NCBI GenBank assembly: GCA_039796935.1
Contig: JBDKIV010000175.1
Coordinates: forward strand, 1-15,825
Origin: VFMC01 sp039796935
GTDB lineage: Bacteria; Actinomycetota; Acidimicrobiia; Acidimicrobiales; Ilumatobacteraceae
Direction of reading: 5' to 3'
DNA: 15,825 nucleotides
The position numbers and the translations under genes were made by a program. The notes under the pieces are model-generated. The model worked only from the letters and a program-made list of their open reading frames with translations, was not told the origin of the DNA and ran no database searches. This document shows, piece by piece, positions 1 through 6,943 of this stretch (the first letter of the stretch is position 1; the number at the start of each line of letters is the position of its first letter).

Positions 1-758
1 ATCGGGCTGGCAGTCTGCTCGCGGGTGTACGTGGCCATGTCGTGCGGGATCAACGTCGGCTCGCCAGCCGCCATGGCCAGCAGCTGCGCCTGGCACGAAC
101 GGTCCATCGACAGGAACCAGAATGCTGCCTCGTCGACGCTCTGCCCGACCGTGAACAGACCATGGTTCTTGTGGATGGCTGCCTTGCCGGTGGGGAAGTG
201 GGCTGCAAGCTCTCGGCCTGCCTCGACCTCGAACACGACCGCGCCGCCCTGTACCGAGATCACGGTGTGATCCTCGTAGAAGATGCACGAATCCTGCGTG
301 ATGGGCGCGAGCGGAATGCCGAGCGAACTGAAGGCCTTGCCGTGAACGCTGTGGCTGTGCGCCGCTGCGATCACGTCGGGCCGCGCCGCGTGCACCGCGG
401 CGTGGATGACGAAGGCGGCGCGGTTGACGGGCTTGCTGCCGTACACCACCTCGCCGGCGTGGTTCACGAGGATGAGATCGCTGACGCGGATGTGCCGAAA
501 GCTCATGCCGAACGGGTTCACCCAGAAGTGATCGGGGAACTCGGGGTCGCGCACCGTGATGTGTCCGGCCACGCCCTCTCCGAAGCCGACACGGCCGAAG
601 ATGCGCAGCGCGCCGGCGAGCTTCTGCTTGCGGTGCAGGCGCTCTTCTTCGACGGACGCGAACGGGCCGGGTAGGTCGAGGCCGACCTGCTGCGGTTCGA
701 GCACTCGCCCGTCGATCATGCGCACGGAGGGATCGGCGGCGTTCTCGGTGGTGGTCAT
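1..758 (-). CDS. Class II aldolase/adducin family protein (C-terminus cut by window start)
   Basis: Reading the minus strand from ATG 758 gives 252 residues with no stop before the window edge, so the C-terminus is missing. The fold is recognised from GEGVAGHITVRDP (residues 60-72), the metal-binding HSHS around His134 and His136, and KNHG with His199. These are the three histidines that hold the divalent metal in fuculose- and ribulose-phosphate aldolases. The acidic residue that in true aldolases precedes the metal histidines (the Glu of the usual SSE-x-x-x-H stretch, Glu73 of FucA) is replaced: the matching stretch reads NRAAFVIH, with Ala115 at that place. This resembles the adducin-like branch whose reactions are mostly unknown, so I would not call it an aldolase. 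ATG 758 is preferred to the in-frame ATG 767 because a TACCAT hexamer ends 7 bases before it. It is transcribed divergently from the RidA-fold gene. The substrate is unknown. Confidence 0.88.
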   Translation of the reverse strand, partial: MTTTENAADPSVRMIDGRVLEPQQVGLDLPGPFASVEEERLHRKQKLAGALRIFGRVGFGEGVAGHITVRDPEFPDHFWVNPFGMSFRHIRVSDLILVNHAGEVVYGSKPVNRAAFVIHAAVHAARPDVIAAAHSHSVHGKAFSSLGIPLAPITQDSCIFYEDHTVISVQGGAVVFEVEAGRELAAHFPTGKAAIHKNHGLFTVGQSVDEAAFWFLSMDRSCQAQLLAMAAGEPTLIPHDMATYTREQTASP

Positions 759-765
759 GTCGAGC

Positions 766-771
766 ATGGTA
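766..771 (-). promoter_or_regulatory. Putative -10 element of the class II aldolase gene (leaderless start)
   Basis: TACCAT on the minus strand, followed by the 7-base spacer GCTCGAC and ATG 758. No Shine-Dalgarno sequence is present, so the transcript probably begins at or next to the start codon. Confidence 0.45.
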
Positions 772-812
772 GGTCACGGCGAGGCCGGTACCGACGACGC
801 GTGGAGAGTCGG

Positions 813-829
813 CCGGTCGGGTCGACCGG
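813..829. repeat. Inverted repeat in the divergent intergenic region, possible operator
   Basis: CCGGTCG-GGT-CGACCGG: two perfect 7-base arms separated by 3 bases. It lies between the divergently transcribed class II aldolase and RidA-fold genes, about 14 bases upstream of the weak -10-like hexamer of the latter. The position and symmetry suit a dimeric repressor site. No regulator gene is visible nearby, so this is inference. Confidence 0.3.
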
Positions 830-854
830 GCTCGTCACCTGCGAGACTCGGGCC

Positions 855-1244
855 GTGAACACCGTCATCACCCCATCGACGATCGCTCCTCCCGCTGCTC
901 GCTACGCCCATGGCGTGCTGTGCAGCACGGGGTCGACGGTCTTGCACACCTCGGGGATCGTGCCGACACGGCCCGACGGATCGACGCCGACCGACATCGC
1001 CGACCAGGCGTTGGTCGTGTGGTCCAACATCGAAGCGGTGGTGGTCGAGGCCGGAATGGCCATGTCGGACATCGTCAGCATCACCACGTACGTGGTCGTC
1101 GGGCATCTGGACGAACTCGGGAGGGTGATGGCAGCGCGCGACGCAGCCCTCGCCGGGCATCTCGCGTGCAGCACGCTCGTCACCGTGCCGGCGCTCGCCC
1201 GTCCGGAGTGGAAGATGGAGATCGCTGTCATCGCGGCGCGCTGA
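855..1244 (+). CDS. RidA-fold (YjgF/YER057c/UK114) protein lacking the catalytic arginine
   Basis: A 129-residue protein, the usual Rid-family length, if read from GTG 855. The longer reading frame from ATG 801 adds 18 residues with no family character. Recognisable Rid features are a Gly-rich first strand (HTSGIVP, residues 31-37), the helix following DIADQA (48-53), DIVSITTYV (72-80) and the C-terminal strand WKMEIAVIA (119-127). In RidA the PARS motif supplies Arg105, which binds the carboxylate of the imine/enamine intermediates it hydrolyses. Here the matching motif is LACST with Cys105. Arg105-lacking members form the other Rid subfamilies (Rid4-7 in published groupings), which generally are not shown to have 2-aminoacrylate deaminase activity and often sit in catabolic operons. 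A role in a degradative pathway is plausible but unproven. A weak -10-like GAGACT (843-848) ends 6 bases before the GTG. Confidence 0.85.
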   Translation: MNTVITPSTIAPPAARYAHGVLCSTGSTVLHTSGIVPTRPDGSTPTDIADQALVVWSNIEAVVVEAGMAMSDIVSITTYVVVGHLDELGRVMAARDAALAGHLACSTLVTVPALARPEWKMEIAVIAAR

Positions 1245-1260
1245 GCCATCCGGTTGCAGG

Positions 1261-1280
1261 GGCACTCCCGATCGGGTGCC
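1261..1280. repeat. Imperfect palindrome downstream of the RidA-fold gene
   Basis: GGCA-ct-CCC-GATC-GGG-TGCC can fold as a hairpin (4+3 base pairs with a 2-base bulge), starting 16 bases after the RidA stop codon. No T-tract follows, so it is either a weak or factor-dependent terminator for that gene or an operator upstream of the mutase promoter. Confidence 0.3.
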
Positions 1281-1285
1281 GACGA

Positions 1286-1308
1286 GGGCGCCGGGACGGG
1301 CGCCGGGA
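1286..1308. repeat. Short tandem repeat, 11-base unit, two copies
   Basis: GGGCGCCGGGA occurs at 1286-1296 and again at 1298-1308, one base apart. It lies in the gap between the RidA-fold and acyl-CoA mutase genes, just upstream of the putative mutase promoter. Function unknown; it may only be slippage in GC-rich DNA. Confidence 0.5.
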
Positions 1309-1333
1309 TGGGGCACCGAGCGGGCATGCGTCC

Positions 1334-1339
1334 TACGCT
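1334..1339 (+). promoter_or_regulatory. Putative -10 element of the acyl-CoA mutase gene (leaderless start)
   Basis: TACGCT followed by the 7-base spacer GTGGCAC and GTG 1347. There is no Shine-Dalgarno sequence. No obvious -35 TTG element at the usual distance. Confidence 0.45.
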
Positions 1340-1346
1340 GTGGCAC

Positions 1347-2927
1347 GTGAGTGACGACAAGCGAACCGACTCCGGCATCGAAGTGAAGGCGCTGTACGAC
1401 GCGTCCGACTTGGCGGGTTGGGACCCAGCGGTCCAACTCGGTTCGCCGGGGCAGCCGCCTTACACCCGCGGGGTCTACCCGACCATGTACCGCGGCAAGC
1501 TCTGGACGATGCGCCAGTACGCCGGTTTCGGCACGGCAGCCTCGACGAACGAACGGTTCAAGTTCTTGCTCCAGGCAGGTCAGACCGGTCTGAGCTGCGC
1601 CTTCGATCTGCCGACTCAGATGGGCTACGACAGCGATCATCCCCGTGCCGAGGGCGAGGTCGGCAAGGTCGGCGTGGCGATCGACTCGATGGCCGACATG
1701 AGGACGCTGCTCGGCGGGCTTCCGCTCGATCAGGTGAGCACGTCGATGACCATCAACTCGACCGCAGCGATCCTGCTGCTCATGTACGAGTTGGTCGCCG
1801 AAGAGCAGGGTGTCCCTGCGTCGGCCATCAGTGGCACGATCCAGAACGACCTCCTGAAGGAGTACATCGCTCGCGGCACGTACGTGTACCCGCCGAAGCC
1901 GAGCATGCGGATCATCACCAACATCTTCGAGTACTGCGCTCAGCACGTCCCGAAGTGGAACACGATCTCGATCTCGGGCTACCACATCCGCGAGGCAGGC
2001 TCGACGGCAGTGCAGGAGATCGCGTTCACGGTCGCCAACGGCATCGCCTACGTCGAGGCGGCCATTGCGGCGGGTCTCGACGTCGACGCCTTCGCCCCAC
2101 GGTTGAGCTTCTTCTGGAACGCGCACAACAACTTTTTCGAAGAGGTCGCCAAGTTCCGGGCATCCCGCCGCGTGTGGTACCGGCTCATGACCGAGCGGTT
2201 CGGCGCGAAGAAGGAGTCGAGCAAATTGCTCCGTTTCCACACCCAGGTGGGTGGTTCGACCCTCACCGCGCAGCAACCCGAGAACAACATCGTCCGCGTC
2301 GCCGTGCAGTCGATGGCGGCGGTGATGGGCGGAACACAGAGCCTGCACACGAACGGCTACGACGAGGCGCTGAGCCTGCCGACCGAGCGTGCGGCGCGGA
2401 TCGCGCTCCGCACCCAGCAGATCATCGGCTACGAGAGCGGCATCGCCGACACCCCCGACCCGCTGGCCGGTAGCTACTTCGTCGAGACCCTGACCGACGA
2501 GATCGAGGCTCGGGTCTGGGAGTACCTCGAGCGGATCGACGAGATGGGCGGAGCGGTCGAGGGCATCCTGGCCGGTTTCCAGCAGGACGAGATCGAGCAG
2601 GCCGCCTACGAGTACGCCCGGTCCATCGACGACGACCGGCGGGTGATCGTCGGCGTCAACAAGTTCACCGTCGACAACGAGCCCGAGCCCGACGTGTTCC
2701 CGATCGACCCGTCGCTCGAGAAGGGACAGCGGGCCTCATTGGCCGAGTACAAGGCGAATCGTGACCTGTCGCTCGTCGAGGCGCGTCTGCGCGATGTGGC
2801 CGATGCGGCACGCGGCACGCAGAACCTCCTGTACCCGATGAAGGAGGCGTTGCGTGCCGATGCGACCTTGGGTGAGATCAGCGACGCGCTGCGCGAGGTG
2901 TTCGGTACCTACCAACCCGGTCGCTGA
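1347..2927 (+). CDS. Methylmalonyl-CoA mutase-type acyl-CoA mutase, catalytic (large) subunit
   Basis: A 526-residue protein matching the TIM-barrel catalytic part of coenzyme-B12-dependent acyl-CoA mutases. Family motifs include MRQYAGFGTA (residues 55-64), AFDLPTQMGYDSD (85-97), GTIQNDLLKEY (163-173), SISGYHIREAG (208-218) and QSLHTN (331-336). Tyr58 and Arg176 align with Tyr89 and Arg207 of Propionibacterium methylmalonyl-CoA mutase, which recognise the substrate carboxylate. Isobutyryl-CoA mutase (IcmA) has Phe and Gln there. His213 matches catalytic His244. The most likely reaction is therefore methylmalonyl-CoA to succinyl-CoA, though related dicarboxylic CoA esters are possible. The chain ends after the barrel and linker: the B12-binding domain (DxHxxG) is absent, so a separate small subunit is needed and none is encoded here. 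GTG 1347 is chosen over ATG 1254 because the first 31 codons have no family match and a -10-like hexamer lies between them. Confidence 0.93.
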   Translation: MSDDKRTDSGIEVKALYDASDLAGWDPAVQLGSPGQPPYTRGVYPTMYRGKLWTMRQYAGFGTAASTNERFKFLLQAGQTGLSCAFDLPTQMGYDSDHPRAEGEVGKVGVAIDSMADMRTLLGGLPLDQVSTSMTINSTAAILLLMYELVAEEQGVPASAISGTIQNDLLKEYIARGTYVYPPKPSMRIITNIFEYCAQHVPKWNTISISGYHIREAGSTAVQEIAFTVANGIAYVEAAIAAGLDVDAFAPRLSFFWNAHNNFFEEVAKFRASRRVWYRLMTERFGAKKESSKLLRFHTQVGGSTLTAQQPENNIVRVAVQSMAAVMGGTQSLHTNGYDEALSLPTERAARIALRTQQIIGYESGIADTPDPLAGSYFVETLTDEIEARVWEYLERIDEMGGAVEGILAGFQQDEIEQAAYEYARSIDDDRRVIVGVNKFTVDNEPEPDVFPIDPSLEKGQRASLAEYKANRDLSLVEARLRDVADAARGTQNLLYPMKEALRADATLGEISDALREVFGTYQPGR

Positions 2928-2951
2928 CCGGTCAGCGGACGACTCCCGGCC

Positions 2952-3554
2952 ATGACGGGTCTGTCCATCGGGGTCGACGGTGCTGCGCGCTGCTGGTGGT
3001 GCGGGGACGATCCCGTCTATGTGGCCTATCACGACGACGAGTGGGGCAGGCCGGTCACCGACGACCATCGGCTGTTCGAGAAATTGTGTCTCGAGGGGTT
3101 CCAGTCGGGCCTGTCGTGGCTGACGATCCTGCGCAAGCGCGACAGTTTCCGGCGTGCGTTCGCAGCGTTCGACCCCGTCGTGGTCAGCTCGTTCGGCGAT
3201 GGCGACGTCGAGCGGTTGCTCGGCGACGCGTCCATCGTCCGTCACCGCGGCAAGATCGTGTCGACGATCAACAACGCGCGGCGGGCACTCGAATTGATCG
3301 ACGAGTTCGGTGGCCTGGCCGACTACCTGTGCGGATTCATCGATCGAGGTTCGCCGGTCCCGGCGCCGATGGTTCCGGCCGACGTGGCGTCACGCACCGA
3401 GGCGTCGACGTCGCTGTCGCGTGACCTCAAGCGTCGTGGGTGGACGTTCGTCGGACCGACCACGGTCTATGCGTTCATGCAGTCGATGGGGATGGTGAAC
3501 GATCATCTCGAGGGGTGCTCGACGCGGGCACAGTGTGCGCCTTTCGCCGGCTGA
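2952..3554 (+). CDS. tag: DNA-3-methyladenine glycosylase I
   Basis: A 200-residue protein that aligns along its length with E. coli Tag, which removes 3-methyladenine from alkylated DNA as the first step of base excision repair. The zinc-snap ligands are all present: Cys14 and His27 at the N-terminus (RCWWCGDDP, AYHDDEWG) and His185 and Cys189 at the C-terminus (MVNDHLEGC). Glu48 in CLEGFQSGLSW matches the base-recognition residue Glu38 of E. coli. RHRGKI and LKRRGWTFVGPTT are further conserved blocks. It starts 24 bases after the mutase stop with no promoter-like hexamer or Shine-Dalgarno sequence, so it is probably the second gene of that transcript, although the functions are unrelated. 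Its last 26 codons, including both C-terminal zinc ligands, overlap the 3' end of the permease gene on the opposite strand. Confidence 0.96.
   Translation: MTGLSIGVDGAARCWWCGDDPVYVAYHDDEWGRPVTDDHRLFEKLCLEGFQSGLSWLTILRKRDSFRRAFAAFDPVVVSSFGDGDVERLLGDASIVRHRGKIVSTINNARRALELIDEFGGLADYLCGFIDRGSPVPAPMVPADVASRTEASTSLSRDLKRRGWTFVGPTTVYAFMQSMGMVNDHLEGCSTRAQCAPFAG
3475..3554. other. 80-base convergent (antisense) overlap of tag and the permease gene
   Basis: tag stops with TGA at 3552-3554 on the plus strand. The permease stops with TGA at 3475-3477 on the minus strand. The shared 80 bases encode the conserved zinc-binding C-terminus of Tag on one strand and a disordered-looking permease tail on the other. 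No terminator hairpin is seen between the two genes. Confidence 0.9.
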
Positions 3555-5460
3555 GCCGACCCACGATCCCGTCCGGAAGTGCGATGGCCGCGACGACGAG
3601 GAGCACCCCGTTGACAGCGAACTGGTAGCGGCTCGCCTCGGCGCCGGCCAGCAGCGTGACCACCCCGCCGGTGGCCAGCGCGCCGGCCACGAGCGCCCCC
3701 AACGGGGTGGCGATACCCGCCAGGTACACGATGGCGAGGGCAACGATCGCGCCGAAGGAGTCGAACGATCGAACAGAGAGCGTCTGGCGTTGATAGGCGG
3801 TCAATGACCCGGCAAGACCTGCCAGGAACGCCGAGCAGGCGAACGCCGTCAACTTGACGCTGGTGACCGAGATGCCGAGCGACGCAGCGGCTCGTTCGTT
3901 GCCTCGCACCGCCAGCCATCGGCGGACGACGGCGCTCCGCCCGAATGCGACCGCACCCACGAGCACGATCGTGGTGACGGCGATCACCATCAGCCCGAAC
4001 GCTCGACGGGGGTAGGCATCACCGACCGCTGCGATGTCGAGATCGAGCCCGAAGATGCTGGGTGCCGGAACCTTGGATCCCTCGACCCCGCCGGTGAACC
4101 AATCCCAGGTGAAGACCAACTGCTCGACCGCGATCGCTGCGGCCAGCGTGGCCATCGCGAGGGTCAACCCGCGAACACGCAGAGCCGGAAGACCGATGAC
4201 GAGACCTGCGGCTGCGGCGACCGCCGATGCGAGGAGTGGTGCGAGGGGGAACGGTATGCCCCACCCGTCGGCGAGCTTCACGAGCGTGAACGCACTGATA
4301 CCGGCGAACGCCGTGGTGGCCAGGTTGATCTGGCCGACATAGCCGGTGGGTAGCACCACGGCGAGCGCTGCGATCGAACCGATACAGCTGATGATGACGG
4401 CGCTTCGCCACTGGCTGTTGCCGGTCACCATCACCAGGACTGCAGCGACCATCGCGGCGATGACGACGGCATCGGCTCGACGGGGGAGGTGCGGTGACGG
4501 GAGACGGATCGAGCGCAGTGAATCGCGGGTCGGCAGGTTGCCGGAACCGACCAGCAAGGTGACGAGGATCACGAGCAGCGGTACGCCCTGCTGCAGCCCG
4601 ACGTCGGGGAGTTGCTCGATCGTGCTCTGCAGGTGGAGCAGTTCGCTCTGCACCATGCCGATTCCGAGTGCTGCGAGCACGGTGACGAAGACGGCGGTGA
4701 ACCGGCCGACCAGTGCTGCAGCGATCGCTGGGACGACCAGCAGGCTCGTCTCGATCGGTGACAACTTGGTGATCGGCGCGGACAGCACGACGGCCAGTGC
4801 CGCGAACACACTTGCCGCGATCCAGTTGCCGAGGGCCACGAGGTCGGCGCGAACTCCGATCAGCAGTGCCGCGCGTTCGTTCTCGTCGACGGCCCGCGTG
4901 GCCAAGCCGAACCTGGTTCGTCGGGACACGATCGACAAGGCGATCGCTGCAGCGATGGCGATGGCGGTCAGCCACAGGCGATCGGCGTAGATGGCGATCG
5001 AGTCCCCGAATCGGACGAGTCGGTTCGGCAGGATCGGGTCGATCACGAGCGAGGTGGCACCCTGTGCGTCGAATCGCAGCGATGTCACCGAGATCAGGTA
5101 CAGCATCACACCGAGCGACGCGACCAGTCGCGCCAAGGGCGAGGCGCGCCGAAGCGGCCGGTAGACGACGAGGGCGAGGAACGCCCCGATGGCAGCAGCG
5201 AGCAGGCCGATGATCCCGAGCGCCGTCGCCACGGTCGGCACTCCTCCGATGTCGAAGTCGGGTACACCGAACAGGGGGAGCACGAGGCGACCGCTCTGGC
5301 GGAACCAGAAGTAGGCGGTCGCGCAGTACGTCCCGAGCGCAGCGTGGGCGAAGTTGACGACGCCACTGGCTTGGAACGTCACCACCAGTCCGAGTGCCAG
5401 CACCGCGACGGCGGAGCCTGCCCCCAAGCCGAGCAACAGTGCGCTCAGGTGCGGGGCCAT
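3475..5460 (-). CDS. Branched-chain amino acid-type ABC transporter permease, LivH-LivM fusion
   Basis: A 661-residue membrane protein in which two permeases normally made separately are joined. Residues 1-315 are LivH-like: ALGLVVTFQASGVVNFAHA near the N-terminus and the ATPase-coupling loop AVDENERAALLIGV (190-203). Residues about 328-635 are LivM-like: PTGYVGQINLATTAFAGISA, GLTLAMATLAAAIA and a second coupling loop AVRGNERAAASLGI (517-530). A charged linker (TRDSLRSIRLPSPHLPRR, 311-328) separates them. The family (HAAT) imports amino acids, urea, or aromatic and other small carboxylates across the inner membrane. It starts 31 bases after the stop of the solute-binding protein gene, so the two form an operon. 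No LivG or LivF ATPase is encoded downstream or elsewhere in the window. The final 26 residues (636-661), hydrophilic and rich in Arg, Ser and Pro, lie beyond the last membrane segment and are encoded entirely opposite the end of tag. ATG 5460 is taken as start; the frame remains open upstream but would overlap the preceding gene. Confidence 0.93.
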   Translation of the reverse strand: MAPHLSALLLGLGAGSAVAVLALGLVVTFQASGVVNFAHAALGTYCATAYFWFRQSGRLVLPLFGVPDFDIGGVPTVATALGIIGLLAAAIGAFLALVVYRPLRRASPLARLVASLGVMLYLISVTSLRFDAQGATSLVIDPILPNRLVRFGDSIAIYADRLWLTAIAIAAAIALSIVSRRTRFGLATRAVDENERAALLIGVRADLVALGNWIAASVFAALAVVLSAPITKLSPIETSLLVVPAIAAALVGRFTAVFVTVLAALGIGMVQSELLHLQSTIEQLPDVGLQQGVPLLVILVTLLVGSGNLPTRDSLRSIRLPSPHLPRRADAVVIAAMVAAVLVMVTGNSQWRSAVIISCIGSIAALAVVLPTGYVGQINLATTAFAGISAFTLVKLADGWGIPFPLAPLLASAVAAAAGLVIGLPALRVRGLTLAMATLAAAIAVEQLVFTWDWFTGGVEGSKVPAPSIFGLDLDIAAVGDAYPRRAFGLMVIAVTTIVLVGAVAFGRSAVVRRWLAVRGNERAAASLGISVTSVKLTAFACSAFLAGLAGSLTAYQRQTLSVRSFDSFGAIVALAIVYLAGIATPLGALVAGALATGGVVTLLAGAEASRYQFAVNGVLLVVAAIALPDGIVGRLSRRKAHTVPASSTPRDDRSPSPSTA

Positions 5461-5491
5461 GTGACCCCGGAGGCGACGCGTGTCGAGGTGC

Positions 5492-6904
5492 TCACGCCAG
5501 ACCTGCGACGAGGGCCGGCACGTCGATCCACCCGTCCGACTCCTGGACGACCGCGCCGACATCGTCGGGAAGGCGGAACAGCGTCGCCTGGGGCGAGCAC
5601 AGGGCCGGGAAACCGGGTACCTGCTGTCCGTCGCAGGTGTATGGATGCCCCCAGAAACTCGGGGCGTCCTTGCCGGCGCGAAGCTCGGCGGCGATCGACT
5701 CGGGCGTGATCACCCCGTCGATCCGGTCGAGCACTGCCCAGAGGTTCATCGCCGCGCGAAAGCCGATGGTCCCGGCGCCACCCGCCGCTGCGTCGGCGTA
5801 GCGGTCGGTGACCGCCACGAAGAGATCTCCGTCGGTGGACGCATCGAAGGTGCCCTCGCTGTTGAAGATGATCGGTGCCTGAACCTCGTCGGGGACCTGG
5901 GCGATGATCTCTGCAGCGGCGCACGCGCCGACGATGTAGGCCCGCCCCTCGTAACCGAGGTCGTGGATGGATGTCATCAGCGGAAGGCAGGCCGAATCGG
6001 CGGCTGCGACGGTGATCGCATCGGCCCCCGAGTTGATGGCGGTGGTGACGATCGGGAGGAAGTCGGTCGTGGTGATGGGGAACGGAATGAGGGTCACCGT
6101 CATGCCGAGGCTCTCGGCCACTCGGGCGGCGTAGTCGGTCGCTGGCACCGAGAAGCTCTCGAAGTCTCCGTAGGCGATGGCGATGCTTCGTGCCCCCTTC
6201 GCGTGCGCGTCGGCGACGAAGGCCACGTAGGCGCCGGTGATGCTCCCGCTGAACGAGAACACGTTGGCGCTGCGCAACTCTGCGAGGGTCGTGGGTAGCG
6301 ACGAGACGAGCGGGATGCCGTTCTGCTCGAGCACCGGGAGCGAGCCGGTCGCAGTGATGTCGATACCGCTCAGGACGGCGACGGCTCCGGCCTGGACCAT
6401 CTGTTGAGCACATGCCTGGGACTGTTCGACCGAGAAGCTCGTGATGCAGGTCTCGAGTCGGATCGGGCGACCGCCGGCGCCGCCGAGCTCGGCATTGATC
6501 CAGGCGGTCGCAGCCTCCATCGCTCGTCGAATCTCGGGGAACGAGCCGATGGGTGTGTTCTCCTGGTTGATGACGCCGACGACGATCGGGTCGGCGGAGG
6601 AGTCCGCCGGTGTGGCGAGGGCCGGAACGACCCCGAACGCCCACGCTCGGCCGGCGTGCGCGGCGACGACCGAACCGTCGTCGGCGACGGCCGTCGTCGA
6701 CGGGAGGCCCCCGGACGACGTCGTGGTCACGTCGGCATCGACGATGGTCGACTCGGCTCGTGCCTGCGTGGTGGTCGTGGCGGTGTCGGCCGAGCCGGGG
6801 ATCGGCCCTTCGGTGCACGCCCCGGCAACAGCTAGTGCCGTCACCACTGCCAGCAGTTGTCGTCGCAACGGTCCCCCTCGTCGCGGCCGCACCCCACGGC
6901 CCAC
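5492..6904 (-). CDS. ABC transporter solute-binding lipoprotein (LivJ/Peripla_BP_6 type)
   Basis: A 470-residue exported lipoprotein. An Arg-rich N-terminus is followed by the hydrophobic segment LLAVVTALAVAGAC with a lipobox (VAGA, then lipidated Cys30). A Thr/Ser/Ala-rich linker (about 31-105) precedes the type I periplasmic-binding fold, which begins at PIVVGVINQENTP and includes a receptor-like segment (AVAVLSGIDITATGSLPVLEQ) and VAFVADAHAKGARSIAIAYGD. The ligand is likely a small acid or amino acid but cannot be read. GTG 6904 is used because TAGCGT ends 6 bases before it. An in-frame TTG at 6868, preceded by GAGGGGG, would give a shorter and more classical signal peptide and is a real alternative. 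The gene lies 39 bases downstream of the acyl-CoA synthetase gene and 31 bases upstream of the fused permease. Confidence 0.93.
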   Translation of the reverse strand: MGRGVRPRRGGPLRRQLLAVVTALAVAGACTEGPIPGSADTATTTTQARAESTIVDADVTTTSSGGLPSTTAVADDGSVVAAHAGRAWAFGVVPALATPADSSADPIVVGVINQENTPIGSFPEIRRAMEAATAWINAELGGAGGRPIRLETCITSFSVEQSQACAQQMVQAGAVAVLSGIDITATGSLPVLEQNGIPLVSSLPTTLAELRSANVFSFSGSITGAYVAFVADAHAKGARSIAIAYGDFESFSVPATDYAARVAESLGMTVTLIPFPITTTDFLPIVTTAINSGADAITVAAADSACLPLMTSIHDLGYEGRAYIVGACAAAEIIAQVPDEVQAPIIFNSEGTFDASTDGDLFVAVTDRYADAAAGGAGTIGFRAAMNLWAVLDRIDGVITPESIAAELRAGKDAPSFWGHPYTCDGQQVPGFPALCSPQATLFRLPDDVGAVVQESDGWIDVPALVAGLA

Positions 6905-6910
6905 GTCGGC

Positions 6911-6916
6911 ACGCTA
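6911..6916 (-). promoter_or_regulatory. Putative -10 element of the solute-binding protein gene (leaderless start)
   Basis: TAGCGT on the minus strand, spacer GCCGAC (6 bases), then GTG 6904. It sits in the 39-base gap after the acyl-CoA synthetase gene, so transporter expression could be partly independent of that gene. Confidence 0.4.
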
Positions 6917-6943
6917 GCCGCTCGTCGCTCGCCGTCCGGGCAG

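Noticed and set aside
1245..1346. A cobalamin riboswitch before the B12-dependent mutase
   Set aside because: The gap is only about 100 bases, the B12-box consensus is not seen, and the promoter appears to lie just before the start codon, leaving no leader RNA.
774..2348. Long minus-strand open frame (524 codons) opposite the RidA-fold and mutase genes
   Set aside because: Arg/His-rich sequence with no domain; it lies antisense to a well-conserved mutase. It is a high-GC shadow frame.
6866..6868. TTG 6868 as start of the solute-binding protein, with GAGGGGG upstream
   Set aside because: Plausible and kept as an alternative, but GTG 6904 fits the window-wide leaderless pattern and still leaves a workable lipoprotein signal.
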